The notes below the pieces were generated by a model, which was not told the origin of the DNA, searched no databases, and worked only from the letters and a program-made list of their open reading frames with translations. From contig NW_019091538.1 of NCBI RefSeq assembly GCF_001949145.1, positions 305,948-369,947 on the forward strand: a DNA stretch of 64,000 nucleotides, in the 5' to 3' direction. This document shows positions 23,722 through 37,320 of this stretch, in pieces (the first letter of the stretch is position 1; each line of letters starts with the position of its first letter). Origin of the DNA: Acanthaster planci. Its lineage: Eukaryota; Echinodermata; Asteroidea; Valvatida; Acanthasteridae. The position numbers and the translations under genes were made by a program.

Positions 23722-26440
23722 ATGCCAGTCCAAGTCTATAACATACCCATCATTCAGCCTGACCTAAGGCGGGAAGAAACAATCCAGCAAATTGCTGACA
23801 CCCTGGAGTACATGGAGAAGGTAGCCAACGAAGTTTTTGATAGCATCATCACCCAGGTCAGTGAAAATCACACCCGACTGGAGGGCATTAACAAGAGAAT
23901 AGATGTCGCCCAGGCCAAGGTGGAGAAGATCAAGGGCTCACGCAAGGCCATCAAGGTCTTCTCCAGTGCCAAGTACCCAGCCCCTGATAGCCATCAGGCC
24001 TATTCATCAGTCTACACGGACTCGGCCATGGGCCAGGTCCGGCGGCCTCACAGGAAGCTCAACAGCAAGCACCAGAACTTGGATAGCCGTGCACTGCGGG
24101 AGAAGCTGCAGTTCTACAACGTCCAGTTGAACATCCGCAAGGACAAGGATGGTCAGAGTTCGTGGGAAGGGCTGGGAGGTCTGCCCAAGCACGTGGAGTC
24201 CATCAACTCCCTGCTGCTGTTCAACACCAGCGAAAATCCGTAAGTTAGCCAGGCACTCCATGAAAATCCCTTGTGGAATACCTTGGCTTGAAAAGGCCTT
24301 GTTCAAATTACATGGCTGTGGCTTTGAAATATGTGCTCTGTGGAAGCCCTTATATAGTAGCTGCAGTTATTTTCCTATAGGCTTGTGTGTTAATGCTAGC
24401 CATGGCCAAGTAATTCTGACATGACCTGTTAGAGCTCAGTGGAGAGGTGAATGTAATACCTTTGGAAAATTGAGCTGATGTCAGCTAAAAGCATAACAGA
24501 TGGCCCATCGATTTTGGCTAGCAGCTCCTAAATGTCTCAAAACAAGTAAGAGGTCTTTAGTTCTGGTATTGTATGGGTGTCATGTTCTATTTGAAAGCCT
24601 TCAGGATTGCCAGTGAATCAAAGAATTCTACCATTCCACAGCGTACCAGTTCTCACCCTATGCTTTAATCTTTTCATTAATCCTTATATACTTTCTCTGG
24701 GATTTTCATAGGTACAAGAAGTACACCATGATCGACCCCCTGGGCGCGGTGACCAAGACGAGGAAGGCGATCGAGGAGGAGCAAGAGGAGATAGGAGCCG
24801 CGCCCATGTCCATCACTCAGCGGGAGCAGATGGAGAGGCAGGGCATGGAGAATTACTTCTACGTGCCTGACTTGGGAGACGTGCCGGAGATAGATGTGCC
24901 CCACTACCTGCCCGATCTGCCAGGTAGAAATGTTATGGATTCGTTATTTGCACTAATGTGAAGGCAGTGTCGCAAGAACGTGAAACGGTCCTGTCACTTT
25001 TCGATTGCGTCTTTGGGAACACGGTTTGTTGACCATGTCGCACCAGATGCCGTGTAAACATGCAGGGATCTCCTGTGTCCATAACAACGAGGATGTTTTA
25101 AACACATTCTTGCAAAGTGTACAGTACTTGGCCATGTCTTCGTCGGTCCAGTGTTTGAGTGATTCCCATTGCATTATTACATAAATCTTGTATAAATTAT
25201 CAGCAAAACTTAAACTGTTTTAAAGTACATTGTACACTTCTAAAAACTTGACATTGTAACAAAGCATCATGAATTCAACAAAGCAGAGGTAACGCTTTGA
25301 CAAAAAAAACGACCTAATGCACAGTGTACGTGCACAGCATGTGGACAACGTGTTAATGAATACAGCAAATATATACGTGTACATGTACCTGTTGGTTCAT
25401 ACCTACCACACCGCAACCTCACTGTCAAGAAAAATGTTACACACCTACTCACACAGAGATCCCAGGTAGTTCAACCTGGTTCTAAGAAGCATTCATGTGT
25501 GCTTGTAATGGCCGATGTTTTTTATTTGAAGATGCATTTCATGGTTGTCCTAAATAAGAACTGTATTACCATTTAGGCCATTTAGCCAGGCCATTTCTGT
25601 GTTTGTCTCCAGCTGGCAAATTTTCTTTAAAATGTTTATGAAATCCAGTTGTTGTCAAAATCATATTATGTCAATGCTGCAGTCACTGACTAAACTGTAA
25701 ATAATGATGATCCAAGTGTGATTCTTATTTTATTTTTCCCAGGTGTTGCCGATGATTTGAGCTACAGTGCTGACCTGGGCCCTTCCATTGCACCCTCCCT
25801 CCCGGGCAGTAATGTACCCGAGCTACCCAACGTTGTCCCAGGACCAGGTGGGATGGAAGCCCTATCCAGCACCCCTGCCCAGGATCTCCCGGCCTTACCC
25901 GCTCCCATGGATAGTATTGGCGGTCCACCCCCGCCTCCTCCTCCCGGTGGTGCTGTAGCACCCCCTCCCCCCCCCCCTCCCCCGCCCCCTCCCCCACCGC
26001 CCGGTGTAGAAGGCGGTGGTGGGCCCCCACCCCCACCTCCGCCCCCTCCACCGGGCGGGCCCGACGCCCCATCCTCTGCCCCACCCCAGCAGGACGGCCG
26101 GGCCAGCCTGATGGAGTCCATCCGTATGGCAGGTGGCTCGGGCAAGGCCAAGCTACGCAATGTGACCGAGCGGAAGATGGAGAAGAAGCAGAAGAAGCAG
26201 AGCCAGGCGGTGACGGGGGTGAGCCTGATGGATGACCTGGCCGCCAAGCTGTCGATGCGACGGAAGGGCATCTCAGGGTCGCGGCAAGGCAGTGGTGGCG
26301 GGGGAGGGGCATCAGAGGAGAGCAAGGTGAACGGTAACGCTGGCTCCACCATGGATAAATTGTCAGCCATGATTCCACCTCCGCCCAAACCTACTAGGAA
26401 TAGATCAGATACTGCTAACTCAGAGGATGATTGGGAGTAA
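23722..26440 (+). CDS. washc1: WASH complex subunit 1 (WASHC1/WASH1), complete, 3 coding exons
   Basis: Exons 23722-24239, 24712-24923 and 25743-26440 join in phase (1428 nt, 475 aa; human about 465 aa). Exon 1 encodes the N-terminal WASH homology domain ([19 protein letters not shown], residues 1 to about 170), which contacts the rest of the WASH complex. Exon 2 holds the conserved [10 protein letters not shown] and [14 protein letters not shown] segments. Exon 3 has a long polyproline tract (about 305-347; 14 consecutive Pro at 317-330), a WH2/V motif ([19 protein letters not shown], about 366-384), the central helix ([17 protein letters not shown], about 406-422) and the acidic end EDDWE (471-475). 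Family knowledge: this VCA module activates Arp2/3 to make branched actin on endosomes for retromer-dependent sorting. An acceptor-like pyrimidine tract ends at 23551, so a 5' UTR intron is likely. The gene diverges from fam185a. All catalytic landmarks are intact. Confidence 0.97.
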
Positions 26441-28434
26441 CCTTCACAGACAGCAAATTCCAAAGGTGGGATGAGATCTGAATACTTTGTACTTGGTACT
26501 TTGACATTCCAGTTCAACAATTTTTTGGTGGAATTACGGCCATACTTATAATTTTTGGTAATTCTTTGACACTCTTTGATTTGGACTGAGGTATGTAGAA
26601 TCTTCCTCAAACCAGCGTAACTGAATTCAGTTACTAGACTGTCGCAAACGTGCATGTAAATTAACGTGTACATAAGCAATCCTACAAAATTTTATTCAAA
26701 TCACAATGCATGAATGCGATATGTACAGGCATTTTTAAGCAAACGATTCATACTCTGTAATGTCAGGGATATTTACACAGAGATGTCTGCTTCCAGTTTG
26801 TGGATTTCACTGAAAGCCAAGGCTAAAAGTTCAGGTCGTGTTATAAGGAGTCTTTATATTGTGCTATGCTTTGATACAATACATGTATTTGAAAAGTAAA
26901 CAAGCCTGAAATTTGCAAAATTTAAAAGCATTCACTGTTAACAGTTTACATGGACATGTATATACTTTATCTGTCCTGTTATACATCAATCATATGGTAG
27001 ATCCAAATTTTAAGATGCCTTACTGTCAATGAAACTGCCAGACTTTGTCTACTTTTATTAACAAGTACAAATTAACAACAAACCAGAAAGTTGCTTTGCC
27101 TTGAGAATTAATTTCCCATGCTGTCTTGAGCTTATAATGAGGTCAGTGGAATGCCTGTCGGCATGCTACCATCCAAAAGCGTGATACCAATGTATCGGGA
27201 CCACACTCAGTATTCAATATGAATACGTACCGGTACTCGTACTGGGCCTCGTCAGTGCAAGTATTTCCTCACCGGAAATATTGGTGGACACCTGGTAGTA
27301 ATAATGAATGCATACCTGCCAGCCTGTCATACTCCTTCCTGAGGTCAGGCAATACCACACAATAGATTGAAAGGTATTTAAATCATCCCTCGGTTCATTT
27401 AAAATTCCAATCTATTATATGGTGATGCCTGACCTCAGGAAAGAGTACGACAGGTTGGCAGGTACGCGAATGACCCATGGATATAATGAAACAGCAGACC
27501 GAGCCGGCCAGCCCCTTCGTGTACATGCCTTAGGTTGCATACAATGTATGTGCAACACAGCATGGTGAAGGCTAAAGTCGCTGTGCCGCATGAATGCATG
27601 CTTGCTTCGAGTCACACGGATGATCGAGAATTGCATGACAGACTTTATACAACAGCCCCCTCGCTTGTTGTCTAACAAGCATGCACTTGTGGTGGAATAT
27701 ATGTAGGCCTTTGGCCAGTCTAGGTGCTGCTTTCATGGAACCAATAACTGCATTTGAGAGGGGTTCCTTGAAAGGGTTCCTTGAAGAGGTTCCTTTTTAG
27801 TTAACTCCATCACAAGCGAAAATCATTTGTAACAGGAGTAAATGCTACGTCCCACGCTCCTGTGGCATCGTGTATGGCTTGACTTAGGACTAGGTGACAA
27901 AGGTCTCCCCTAAGTAGGAAGTTTGGTTATAAACAGTCTCTCGTTTGTACTGAGACTTAAAGAAGATGGGTCAGATCCATGTAATAAGCGCTGACAGAAA
28001 TTCACCTGTTAATTATTTATTCAGTGATTCATCCTCAAAGAAAAAGCTACATTGAAATTTGCCATAGTCATATTTTTTTCATCATTTTGTATTTCATGAT
28101 GTGACCTGTTTGTTCAATCAACTCAGTTGCAGATTTGAAAGTGTGTATGCGTGCCTTGCTGATTTTGCTTCACATGGACTGCCACTGGGTAGTGCCATAA
28201 ATATGAAGGGTTTAAGATTTACTGTAACGCTGAGGGAGGAGCACCTACACCTGTTCAGTAAATGCAGACTATTTCATCTATGAATATTCATAAAATATAT
28301 CATTTGGTCAGCTTTCTTTTATGCCCCTTTCTGGATTAACTTTCCATTTAAAACAATTACATCTCATACTGCTTTAGAATGTTATTATCATACATGTATG
28401 TAGTTGAAAGATCACCAAATGTTGGACCAAGTAC
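26441..28434. other. Intergenic, inverted repeat only
   Basis: Contains the washc1 3' UTR, the inverted repeat at 27313-27464 and a short ggttccttgaaag imperfect tandem near 27758-27800. No supported gene. Confidence 0.55.
27313..27464. repeat. 152-bp inverted-repeat (MITE-like) element
   Basis: Arms 27313-27370 (TACCTGCCAGCCTGTCATAC...) and 27407-27464 (...GTACGACAGGTTGGCAGGTA) are reverse complements over about 58 nt, with roughly 85 percent identity by eye and a 36-nt AT-rich centre. It lies between washc1 and the orphan exon. Confidence 0.75.
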
Positions 28435-28580
28435 CTCCACTGTTGCTGTTACTCTGTTGTGAACTTAGAGTGAACAGCGACTCCTTTGTGTCATTCTCCT
28501 GAAGAAGTTTTTCCATCTTGGTCCTAAATCTTGGTTGTCTGTTTAATGCTGAGAATTGTGACAAGCGGCTCAAACTGTTT
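28435..28580 (-). CDS. Orphan internal coding exon of an unidentified gene
   Basis: The minus strand shows an acceptor (ACCTTTTAG), 146 nt of open frame and a donor (GTACTTGG). One base completes a preceding codon, 48 codons follow, and one base is left over. The peptide starts NSLSRLSQFSALNRQPRF and continues RTKMEKLLQENDTKESLF, then a Ser/Gln/Asn-rich end. It is basic then polar, with no Cys and no membrane segment, and looks like a linker or a helical region with a disordered tail. The two alternative frames are closed. I do not recognise the protein and found no companion exon that I trust within several kilobases. It could belong to a long gene with large introns, or to a retired exon. 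Confidence 0.5.
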
Positions 28581-31500
28581 CTAAAAGGTAAATACTTTTA
28601 AGATTCAGCAGTTGTATATCATATTTTCATTTTGTCAAATAAAACCATGGACTTTTTCACCGTGTGAGAAATTGAATGAATGGATGAATGCATGGAAATT
28701 ACTGCATGGAGATCATAAGGAAAAGTAATCAGAGCAGATACTTTGTATTAAAAATCTTTATGGCATAGAGACAATAAAGATGACGTGTAGAACTTGCAAT
28801 AGCTAAATAATTGGTTTGATTTTTGTCAGTGAACTGACTGAAGTCTGAAGTTGCCCAACATTGATTAATAAGGTGAAGCAAATAATGTCTTCATATACAA
28901 TTCCATTGACAATTTAGGGGTTGTAGGATATCTGGATTTTTTTTCCCCGTACATTTACCACACCAACCATAATATATTTTGTTAGTTTCCAGGGAATGAA
29001 CACAACACACCCCCAAGGCCCAATGGGACCGGTCTGGTCTGTAGACCCCCCCCCCACATCAAGATAACACAAACATGAGGTCATATTAAAATGGCCAGAA
29101 GCAAAACAAGCCATCAGATGAAAATTAAAAAGACCACACTGGAAACCCCCTACGGAGCCATCAAGATGACTAGATTGTTTTACCGCCTGGTAAACTGAAA
29201 ATCAAAAGGCAAGAGGGTAATATACCACTGAATACCTCGGAGCCAAATGACCGGTTGGAGATTGAAAATAAAATAATTAATTGGTTCAAGGAGGCCTCAC
29301 ACACTGTTTTCACTTTTATCCACCAGCATTTGTAAATAATCCTGGGCACGAGGAAAAGCCATGGTGAAGCCAAGATTCAAAATTGGCCTTGAACTGTACG
29401 CAAGCTTGACTGAGTTGGCTGTATTGTAACTACAGTTAGAAAACTGGAGATACATGAAGTCAATTTTGAAGTTTCTTCCGATTACAAAACATGTACTTTG
29501 TGTGAGTGTAATGTGAACTTGCAGATTTTTAGAAAATAATTTGATAAGCTCAGGTTCAGGTTACTTTGAAGTGTGTGATACAGGCACGGAATGTTTCAAA
29601 TTACAGGGCTGACAAACAGCATGGGCATAGACAGCCATAGCTCTGGAAGCTGATAATGTGTCTACATCCTACTGACACAAAACAGAATGACATCACCGCT
29701 ATCCTGATAGCGGCTAAGGAGATTGCTCCTTTTTTAATCAGAAAGGAGCTCATCACAGACTTTGGAATGTTTTTATTGCATGGCCATGACAAGATTTAAT
29801 TTTTTTTACATGAAAAGTACCATATGAATGCAAGAGTGAGTGAATATCCTAGAATGCATGATTCTCATGCTCAGTGCGTGAGAGTTGGCCGCCCTGAAAT
29901 TAGTTCCAGGAATGTGGGCTCTTTGTGTAATGGCTTTGATGTATGTCATTCCTGGCAGAAACATCACCTGTACTCCAAGTACTAAAAATGACAAGCATAT
30001 CGGGATTCAATTACCCATGCAATGGAATGAGGGTTGAACTGGGATGAAGTGGTCAGCCAACTAGGAGTAGACCCAACTGGGAATACATGTGAGTGGGAAG
30101 TCATGGCCAACTGAAGTATAGGGAGTGATGAATTAGTTATGAATTGTCAAGCAGCTGGCAGAAACTTAACGCTCAATAAACAAAAATGACATGGCTGGAC
30201 TAGATGATGATGACACATTCAATTCCATCAAATACTACCTGACACCACACCAGACTATGAAGGAACTCAGTACATTAACAGACACCGATACCCTGTTTTA
30301 TTATTCCATTTCAACTTGACATTTAGTTTTAGAGTAATTGAGACGGTCAAGGTGTCAGACATCACAGTTTCAGTGCCCTAGATACACTGCTTCTCAGTCA
30401 GTATGTCTCCGATGTGTTACAGTGCTCGCAAAGTTTGGAGCAAAAATGATGCACTTCTCCCTTGAGAAGGGAAAGCCTCTTCATCACCAAAGCCTTGCTG
30501 AGTCCCCGACTCTTCAACATTTACCTGCGAGTGCAGGCAGTGTTGGAAGGTAGAGGCCAAAAACGAAACAGAATTTTACAAATGCAATAAAGCGACCTGT
30601 TAGCCTGACACATTGCTTTTTACTGCAACTTTACCGAGGATGACTGTAACTGGTAACAGTGAGATAAACAACAAAAACCTACTGAGGAGGGTTATTTTCT
30701 CGCTAGTGAGGAGGTAGCAACATCATCCATGCGATATCCACCTTTTGTTTCAGAGCCCACGGGAGTTACTGCTGCAAAGCACATCATCATCATTAGAATT
30801 GTTTTTAAATTTCATTCTGTAAGTGAAGGAAGTGGGAACTTCCTCCATATGTATAAAAATGTTGGTCCTTCAGATATATTAACATGTAAATAAACCCACA
30901 TGAAAATGTGTAGATCATGGAAACCTTTCGGAAGGACACTGTAGAATTGATTTTGAAAAAAAAAGGAACTGAACCTCCCTTTCTCAATTAGACGGCAGAG
31001 AGGACAGGGTTGGGGTGGGGTACTCCTTTCTTAGAATGTTATAACTAACAAAAGTTTTCAAATCTCTGTGTGCAGTTCAAAACATCAATGCAGGTCAGCT
31101 ATTACTGAGTTAACTATTTGGTTAATCACTAGGGAAATTAACAATCCACAAATTTAAATTCCAACTGAAGAGTTGGCAACTGGTGAGTCAGAGTTGATGA
31201 TTGACAAAAACAGGCAAATTCCAATATTTACAAGACTTTGTATTTTCAGTGGCTTTCAATTTTCAGTGGCTTGGGTGTGAAGTGAACAAGGAGGAAATTA
31301 GCTGAGCGGAAGAAATGTTGTATGCCTGGAAAAAAACAAAATGTTTGAAAGTAAATGATGGTAGTCCCAGAAGTAATCGCTTTCAAATTTCAAAGCCTGG
31401 TTCCACGAAGATGGGCATCCATCTCCTAAAAGCTCTGGAAATGACTGACAGAGGTCTGCACTCCAGCTCTTACCGAGAAACACATGGAATCCACCTCTGA

Positions 31501-34500
31501 ACCACAATTTGTCCAGCTGGTGCCCAGACGTTTGACAGAACTGCTCTTGATAGATAATGACAAGCTGTTTGGCATGGGGGGGTGGAGTGGAAGGGGCCGG
31601 GGAATCCTGAGAGAAGCTATCAAGATTGAAACAACATCAGGACTTAGAGAGACAAGATAAACTGAAGGGGTGAAACGTTAATTACCAGTGCATTATGGGA
31701 GGAGTTTCAAGCTGTCAAAATAAGGTCACAGCTGCAAATCAGATTTAAATACCGTGGAATATGCATCAAGCAAATTGTGTTTCAGTCAAAATTGAGCCTT
31801 GGAAAGATCAAGTGAAACATCACACCTTTCAAAGTAGAATAAATATCTGAAGTAAGCATACGTACTAGCCACTTGACAACATCTGCCCAGTTTCTACACC
31901 AAGTTTTAAAAAAGAAAACAAATGCAGGAAAATCTAAAATGCTCAGTTGTGAATGCTTTATTCATCGTCATTTCCGTACCCATTTCATAAACCAACAAAC
32001 AACTATGATCTCCATTTTATTTTTAATTATTCTCATATTCACCATTCCCAATCTACTTTCGCATTGCATTAAATAAAAAATCAGATGGCTTCATGTTCAA
32101 CACTGAAAGTCTCATCTTCAATTACTAGAGATAGAATTTCCTCTTATTTACACGGGAGGCAAAAATTTTTTAGGTATGATCTCTTGCTATATACAGACTG
32201 TCTGTGCTGTCCATCAAATGATTAAATTATGATACTTGTATACACACACGTACAGCGGGTCACTGGATGTGAATAATAAACAACACAGCACGATTGCTGG
32301 CAGTTCACACTGGAAATGCATAGCACTTTAAGACTTACAACAGGGGCCAACTGCAAGGGGTTACAAAGCACAGAAAATATTTAGCCATTTCCAGGCTAAA
32401 GTGAATTTTGTTGAGCTGTTATCAATCTTATCATAAGTCACATACAAACAGAATAATTTACACCCCTCCCCCCAAAAAACACAGAACATACAGTTAAAGG
32501 TAAATTGTACAACCTCTTATTTCCTTTGTTTTCTTTTCAAAAACCTCTATGTTTGAGAATTATGATAAATGAGGTTAGTACCAGCGTGGCCAAATTTCCA
32601 CTATTACCTGGAATTGCCCAGTTGCTCAGCAAAAACAGTCACAAGTCAAAGCACCATACAATGCATACTGCCCATGACTGGTTCCTGGCTACGTTTTGAT
32701 TGACTATAAAGGTTTCTAAACAATATTTTCCACTTAGCAGCTCAGTGAAGTTGGGTTCTGTACATGTTAATGTCAACTATACATGTATGTACATCACTGT
32801 TGATTACCTGACTTTCATTCTACCCCAAGATTCGTCAAGATCCTGTGCCCAGCAGATTTGGCACCATTTTCAAACTTGGTTTTAAGTATCCAAAACTATC
32901 ACTTTTCCAATCTGGCTTTAAGTACAAAAAAATCTGCCACTGGAATGCTTTAAAGAGGTGGATTTTTGGAATTTTTTTCTGAGATTTCCGACAGAAATGC
33001 CCAAGGCATTCGGATCAAAGTTTACCTTGGGAGTTTTCTCGAATCACACATTTGTACAAGTTCTACCATATGAGGTACTGACCTTTTTTTGGAGAAATGA
33101 CACCAGCTGAGAAATTTTGACAATTATCCAGCCACCACAAGGTGCAGCCCACTGCCTCTGATATTTACCCTTCGCATGCTTAATCACTTTGTAGAAAGTT
33201 AAAAGGACTTGTGCAAATGTCACATGCAAACTGACAAACGAGGTAAACAGCGTCAGGTACATGTACATGTAAGCTTAGGTGTGAAGAGAGGTCCGGAATA
33301 GTTTCATTATTTCACAGTTTTGCTACAGTATGATATTAGATATACAGGTACATGTACATTTACACACTCTCTAATGAACTGTAACACCAACACTGGGGTG
33401 TGAACTACCTTCATGTATAATGTGCGGGCGAAATGACCCATGCACAACGGTGTGGCATGGCCCCACTTCCAAGCACGTAAAGTTGGCCTGCTAGATCCTC
33501 CACGAACAGACCATTTCAGATGTACATGTACATGTAGGTGTTCCTGACTCTTACTTTAGGTCTGAATTCATGTATACCGCTACCAAATTTTATACACGAA
33601 CAGCTGAAAACATTCTAAATAGGTTAAAAAGCCTCTGCAATTCATCTCCAAACTGTACATATTCTGTAATTAAATTTGCACATTGTGGACAAAATACCAA
33701 AATACAACATACATGTACACTTCACTGTTACACCGGAAAGTCTTCACATTTTTTTTCATAATAAACTTGTGATTAGCAAAAGAATACTGCAAATGGAATT
33801 AAAATGCTTGCATTATCCAACAATTTACCAATTCTTGCAATATTTAGGTTTAAGGAAAGCTGAGATATCAAAGAATCTTATGTTAAACTTGACTTAGTCT
33901 GCTCTTTTAATTCCCCACGTAATTTAAATAACTAAATCTTTGGCGGTAACTGTGCTTTTAAGTAAGTGGTCCTGATGAGTGAGCCACTCTTTTCGTTGCA
34001 TGGTGAGCACAATGGACCCAGGTCATTATCAATTAAAATGATCAATGTTATTGGAGTATGCTGAGTCAGCTTGACTTTTCATCCCAAAGAAACAATACTG
34101 TGAAGTATCTTGCCTAAGGACACAAATCACACAGTTCTCTGGCCATTCTAGAACCAACAGTGTCTAGTTCCTGATGCAAATCCTTTGGGAGATCCCCATG
34201 TATGTCTAATTGTTCTTATTAGCCTGATCCGAAATATGACAGGGAACCAACCTTGGCAGTGTTCAGACACAAGTTGAAGACAGGGAGACTGTTTATGACC
34301 TGTCAATGATACCACAGCAGCAAATAAAATACTACACAAAAAAGGGGCCACTGCCTCCACAACCATCTCCAAATAAAAATGTGAAAGCACCGAGAGTGTG
34401 AGGTGGATAGAGAGATCAACAATGTGACAGATTAATACCTCCATTGGGCCATGAGAGATGACACACACGGCTGACCTGTCTGCAACATCACAGTTACAAT

Positions 34501-37320
34501 TAAAATGACCCGCATTTAATTTGACCTTCCACAGTCATTCAATTGACGAATCTGATAAAAAGGAAATTGGCTTGGACTTTTAACTTCAAGGAATTCTGCT
34601 TCCCATCATCCAATAATCCAAATAAATGGACTCAAGATTCTACCGGTATTTCAAAAATCCCCAAAGCACACCCAGCAGCCACAGAATCAACTATCGGACG
34701 ACCGTAGAGTGACCTTATGGGAGGGGGGAACCATCTGTCCCTCAATTAAGACAGCACGCAAGTAACCATCTCTTGTAAGAAGGTAAACTCCACACTGTTT
34801 TTCTTGCCCACAAATTACAAATGTGCATGCATATACCATACACGTACAGTACATGTTTACAGCTCGTCTGTAATTTCAGTAGAGCAGATCCACGGATGGC
34901 AACAAAGTGCAATACATCTTGCTACAGGTGCATTTTAGATTTGCACGTACATGTAAACAAGAAAACATCAGCTGACATCTTGTCTGCATTTTGTGTTTTA
35001 AACATATGTACATGTACACTCGACTGCCAAGCTCAACCTGTTATGCCCTCTAAAGCTAAACCTTTTCTCATGACTGGCAATACAATGCATCCCTGTAATT
35101 CACGTTTTGGAGTTAACTGCCCAGTTGGTATCTGACTTGTGAGACTGAAGTCAATTTCTCAGTCAGCCCCTGTGAAGTAATGTGCGGAGAGACAGATCTA
35201 CATGACCTACTGGTTAGATATAGTCAGCTACGTGTACGAATGTGGTTGCTGACATGCAGCCAGTGCACACATAAAGACAGAAAAGGTTTGTGCGCATTCA
35301 GATGAAAATACCCCACATGTACAGTACATGTATGCACTTCCATGCACAGTCAAACACAGACACATGTACAACAAGGACAATTCTAGGTCCCAAGTCATTG
35401 TTTTTCTTTGTTTTCCAGATGACTGTTATAACAAGATAATTTGTGAAGTCTCAAGGACCTTGTTGTGACAGTGTTCCACTGTACATGTAGATCTACCGTA
35501 CATCTTGAGTGTACACGTAAATCAAAAAGCCCATAGAATGTTAACCACCAAGCGTCTCAAAAGTCTCCCATTTCATGCTAAGCACAGAAAATACTTGTAT
35601 AAGGTTGCTTAGCAGATGGAGGTTACCCGTCAAATGTTTAAGTCACAGGTTTTTGCTTCTCACTGGTTCTCCACAGGCTTCTTGCTTTTCTTAATTTCTG
35701 TTTAGCATCTCCAGTGGGCCCTGATTAAGCATTCAGTAAAACACCCTTGCGATCTTGTGAGTGCTCACAAAATGCCACATTTCTTTGCTTAACAACAGCT
35801 GTATGGAATGCACTTAATTCACAAGATAGCCATTTTGGATAACGCTCCTTGAATCTTTCTCAATTACTGAACACTGCGAAATAGGAAAGAGCCCGGATAT
35901 TTTACTACAATTACCTGATAACAGGTAAAGCCTTGCTTTGAATTTTCTCATTTGGGAAAATAAAGGTGACACAAGTTTTTATTCTTAATTTGGAATTACC
36001 CATTTGAGTGCAAGGATGGTAATCTATAATTCGCACCTACTGCATCATCTTCATTCCCAAACATATCAAGTTTTAAGAAAATTTACATAGGGATGGCTTC
36101 TCTTTCAATTCAAGACGGCTGGCTTGAGTATAAGGCCAATTGGGACCTGCTCTCACTGCAAAATATCCATACAATTTCATTACATCATAATGTCACTGAC
36201 AAATACTCTGGTGCTTACGTGTACGTTTATTTTACAACATTACCACATGCATGTGCGGGTACTTCACACCATAATACTGTAATCAAACTAAGCCCCTAAA
36301 AGTCCAAGCCCAAAATGTCAGAGAGCACATGACAGACCAGCCTGATGGCTTGATGTGAAAAACATGCAATCCTTTCCATCATCAACGGCAGCATCGGTTC
36401 TGGCATTTTTCCTGTCCCAAATGAGAAGGGTGACCGAAAAAATTCTGGGCCACTGGAACCACCTATTCCCCTTTCCCTTTGAGAATCCCCATAACAGATG
36501 GCACATACACACTGTACACGTACATGTACATGGAGTATATGCACATCATTGCAACTCATGCAAAAGGGTAGGCACTCAGGAATCTGACGGACAGAAATGT
36601 CCCCCGTACAGTCCCCCTTCGATTTCTCGCCCCATCTGTCTCACTCGTCACAGAACCAGCTCCGTGACATCAACAGGCTCGTCATCTCCACTGTACACAT
36701 AGTGTACAGTGACATCAACAGCACTGAATCTACTTGACCTTTGACCCACATGTACCATGCTGCATGTATGTCTATAGTGCCCCGTGACAGTCTTTCCCTA
36801 AGTTATGCATGTACTACGTGGATCAATCCTTCATCACGATCATTTTCACAGGTCTTGCGGCATGTTCCTCTCTACTTCTTCATAAATACAGTGTAATCTC
36901 TTATTTACATACACTGAGAATAAACTTTGCCTGAGAAAGAGGCCCTTGCACTGTCACACATGAATGCATTAATACCATGAAATGTACATACATGTACATG
37001 TACGTCCACAGATGCCAACTCTGGTGAGCAACATGTATTGTTATACATGTATGTACCAGCACCTGAAATTAATGCTTGCTAAAATCCCCTGGTGGAGGTA
37101 TCAGGTCAAGATATATGAGAGCCAAGGGTTGACAAGTCTACTCCAAACACAGCTCTGTTACAGTAGTTGTTTTCACAATCTCTCTAAGCAATATGCTAAC
37201 CACATATACTCATTAAAGTAAGCATTTTTTCTGTCTTGTGTCAAGCGGCATTTTTCTCAGGTAGAGCTTGACAAAAGCCACAAAGATCAGCCTAGGCTAG
37301 ACTAAGGTCATGACCTCATG
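28581..37320. other. 8.7-kb stretch without a supported gene
   Basis: Low-complexity AT-rich DNA, TACATGTA tracts and a small perfect palindrome (CTGTACAC-ATA-GTGTACAG, about 36691-36709). It may be intron of the gene owning the orphan exon at 28435, and includes the tusc2 3' UTR at its right edge. Confidence 0.5.

Noticed and set aside
25762-26679. 305-codon open frame on the minus strand
   Set aside because: Antisense shadow of WASHC1 exon 3. Its glycine runs are the complement of the polyproline tract, and the plus frame has the known WASH domains.
29641-29799. Plus-strand peptide DITAILIAAKEIAPFLIRKE
   Set aside because: Protein-like by eye, but there is no convincing acceptor and the frame is short.
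30417-30524. Possible 36-codon terminal exon on minus (ends SFLLQTLRAL)
   Set aside because: Good pyrimidine-rich acceptor, but very short, unrecognised and without partner exons.
36355-36702. 115-codon plus-strand frame
   Set aside because: Low-complexity composition, runs through a TACATGTA tract, no splice context and no similarity.
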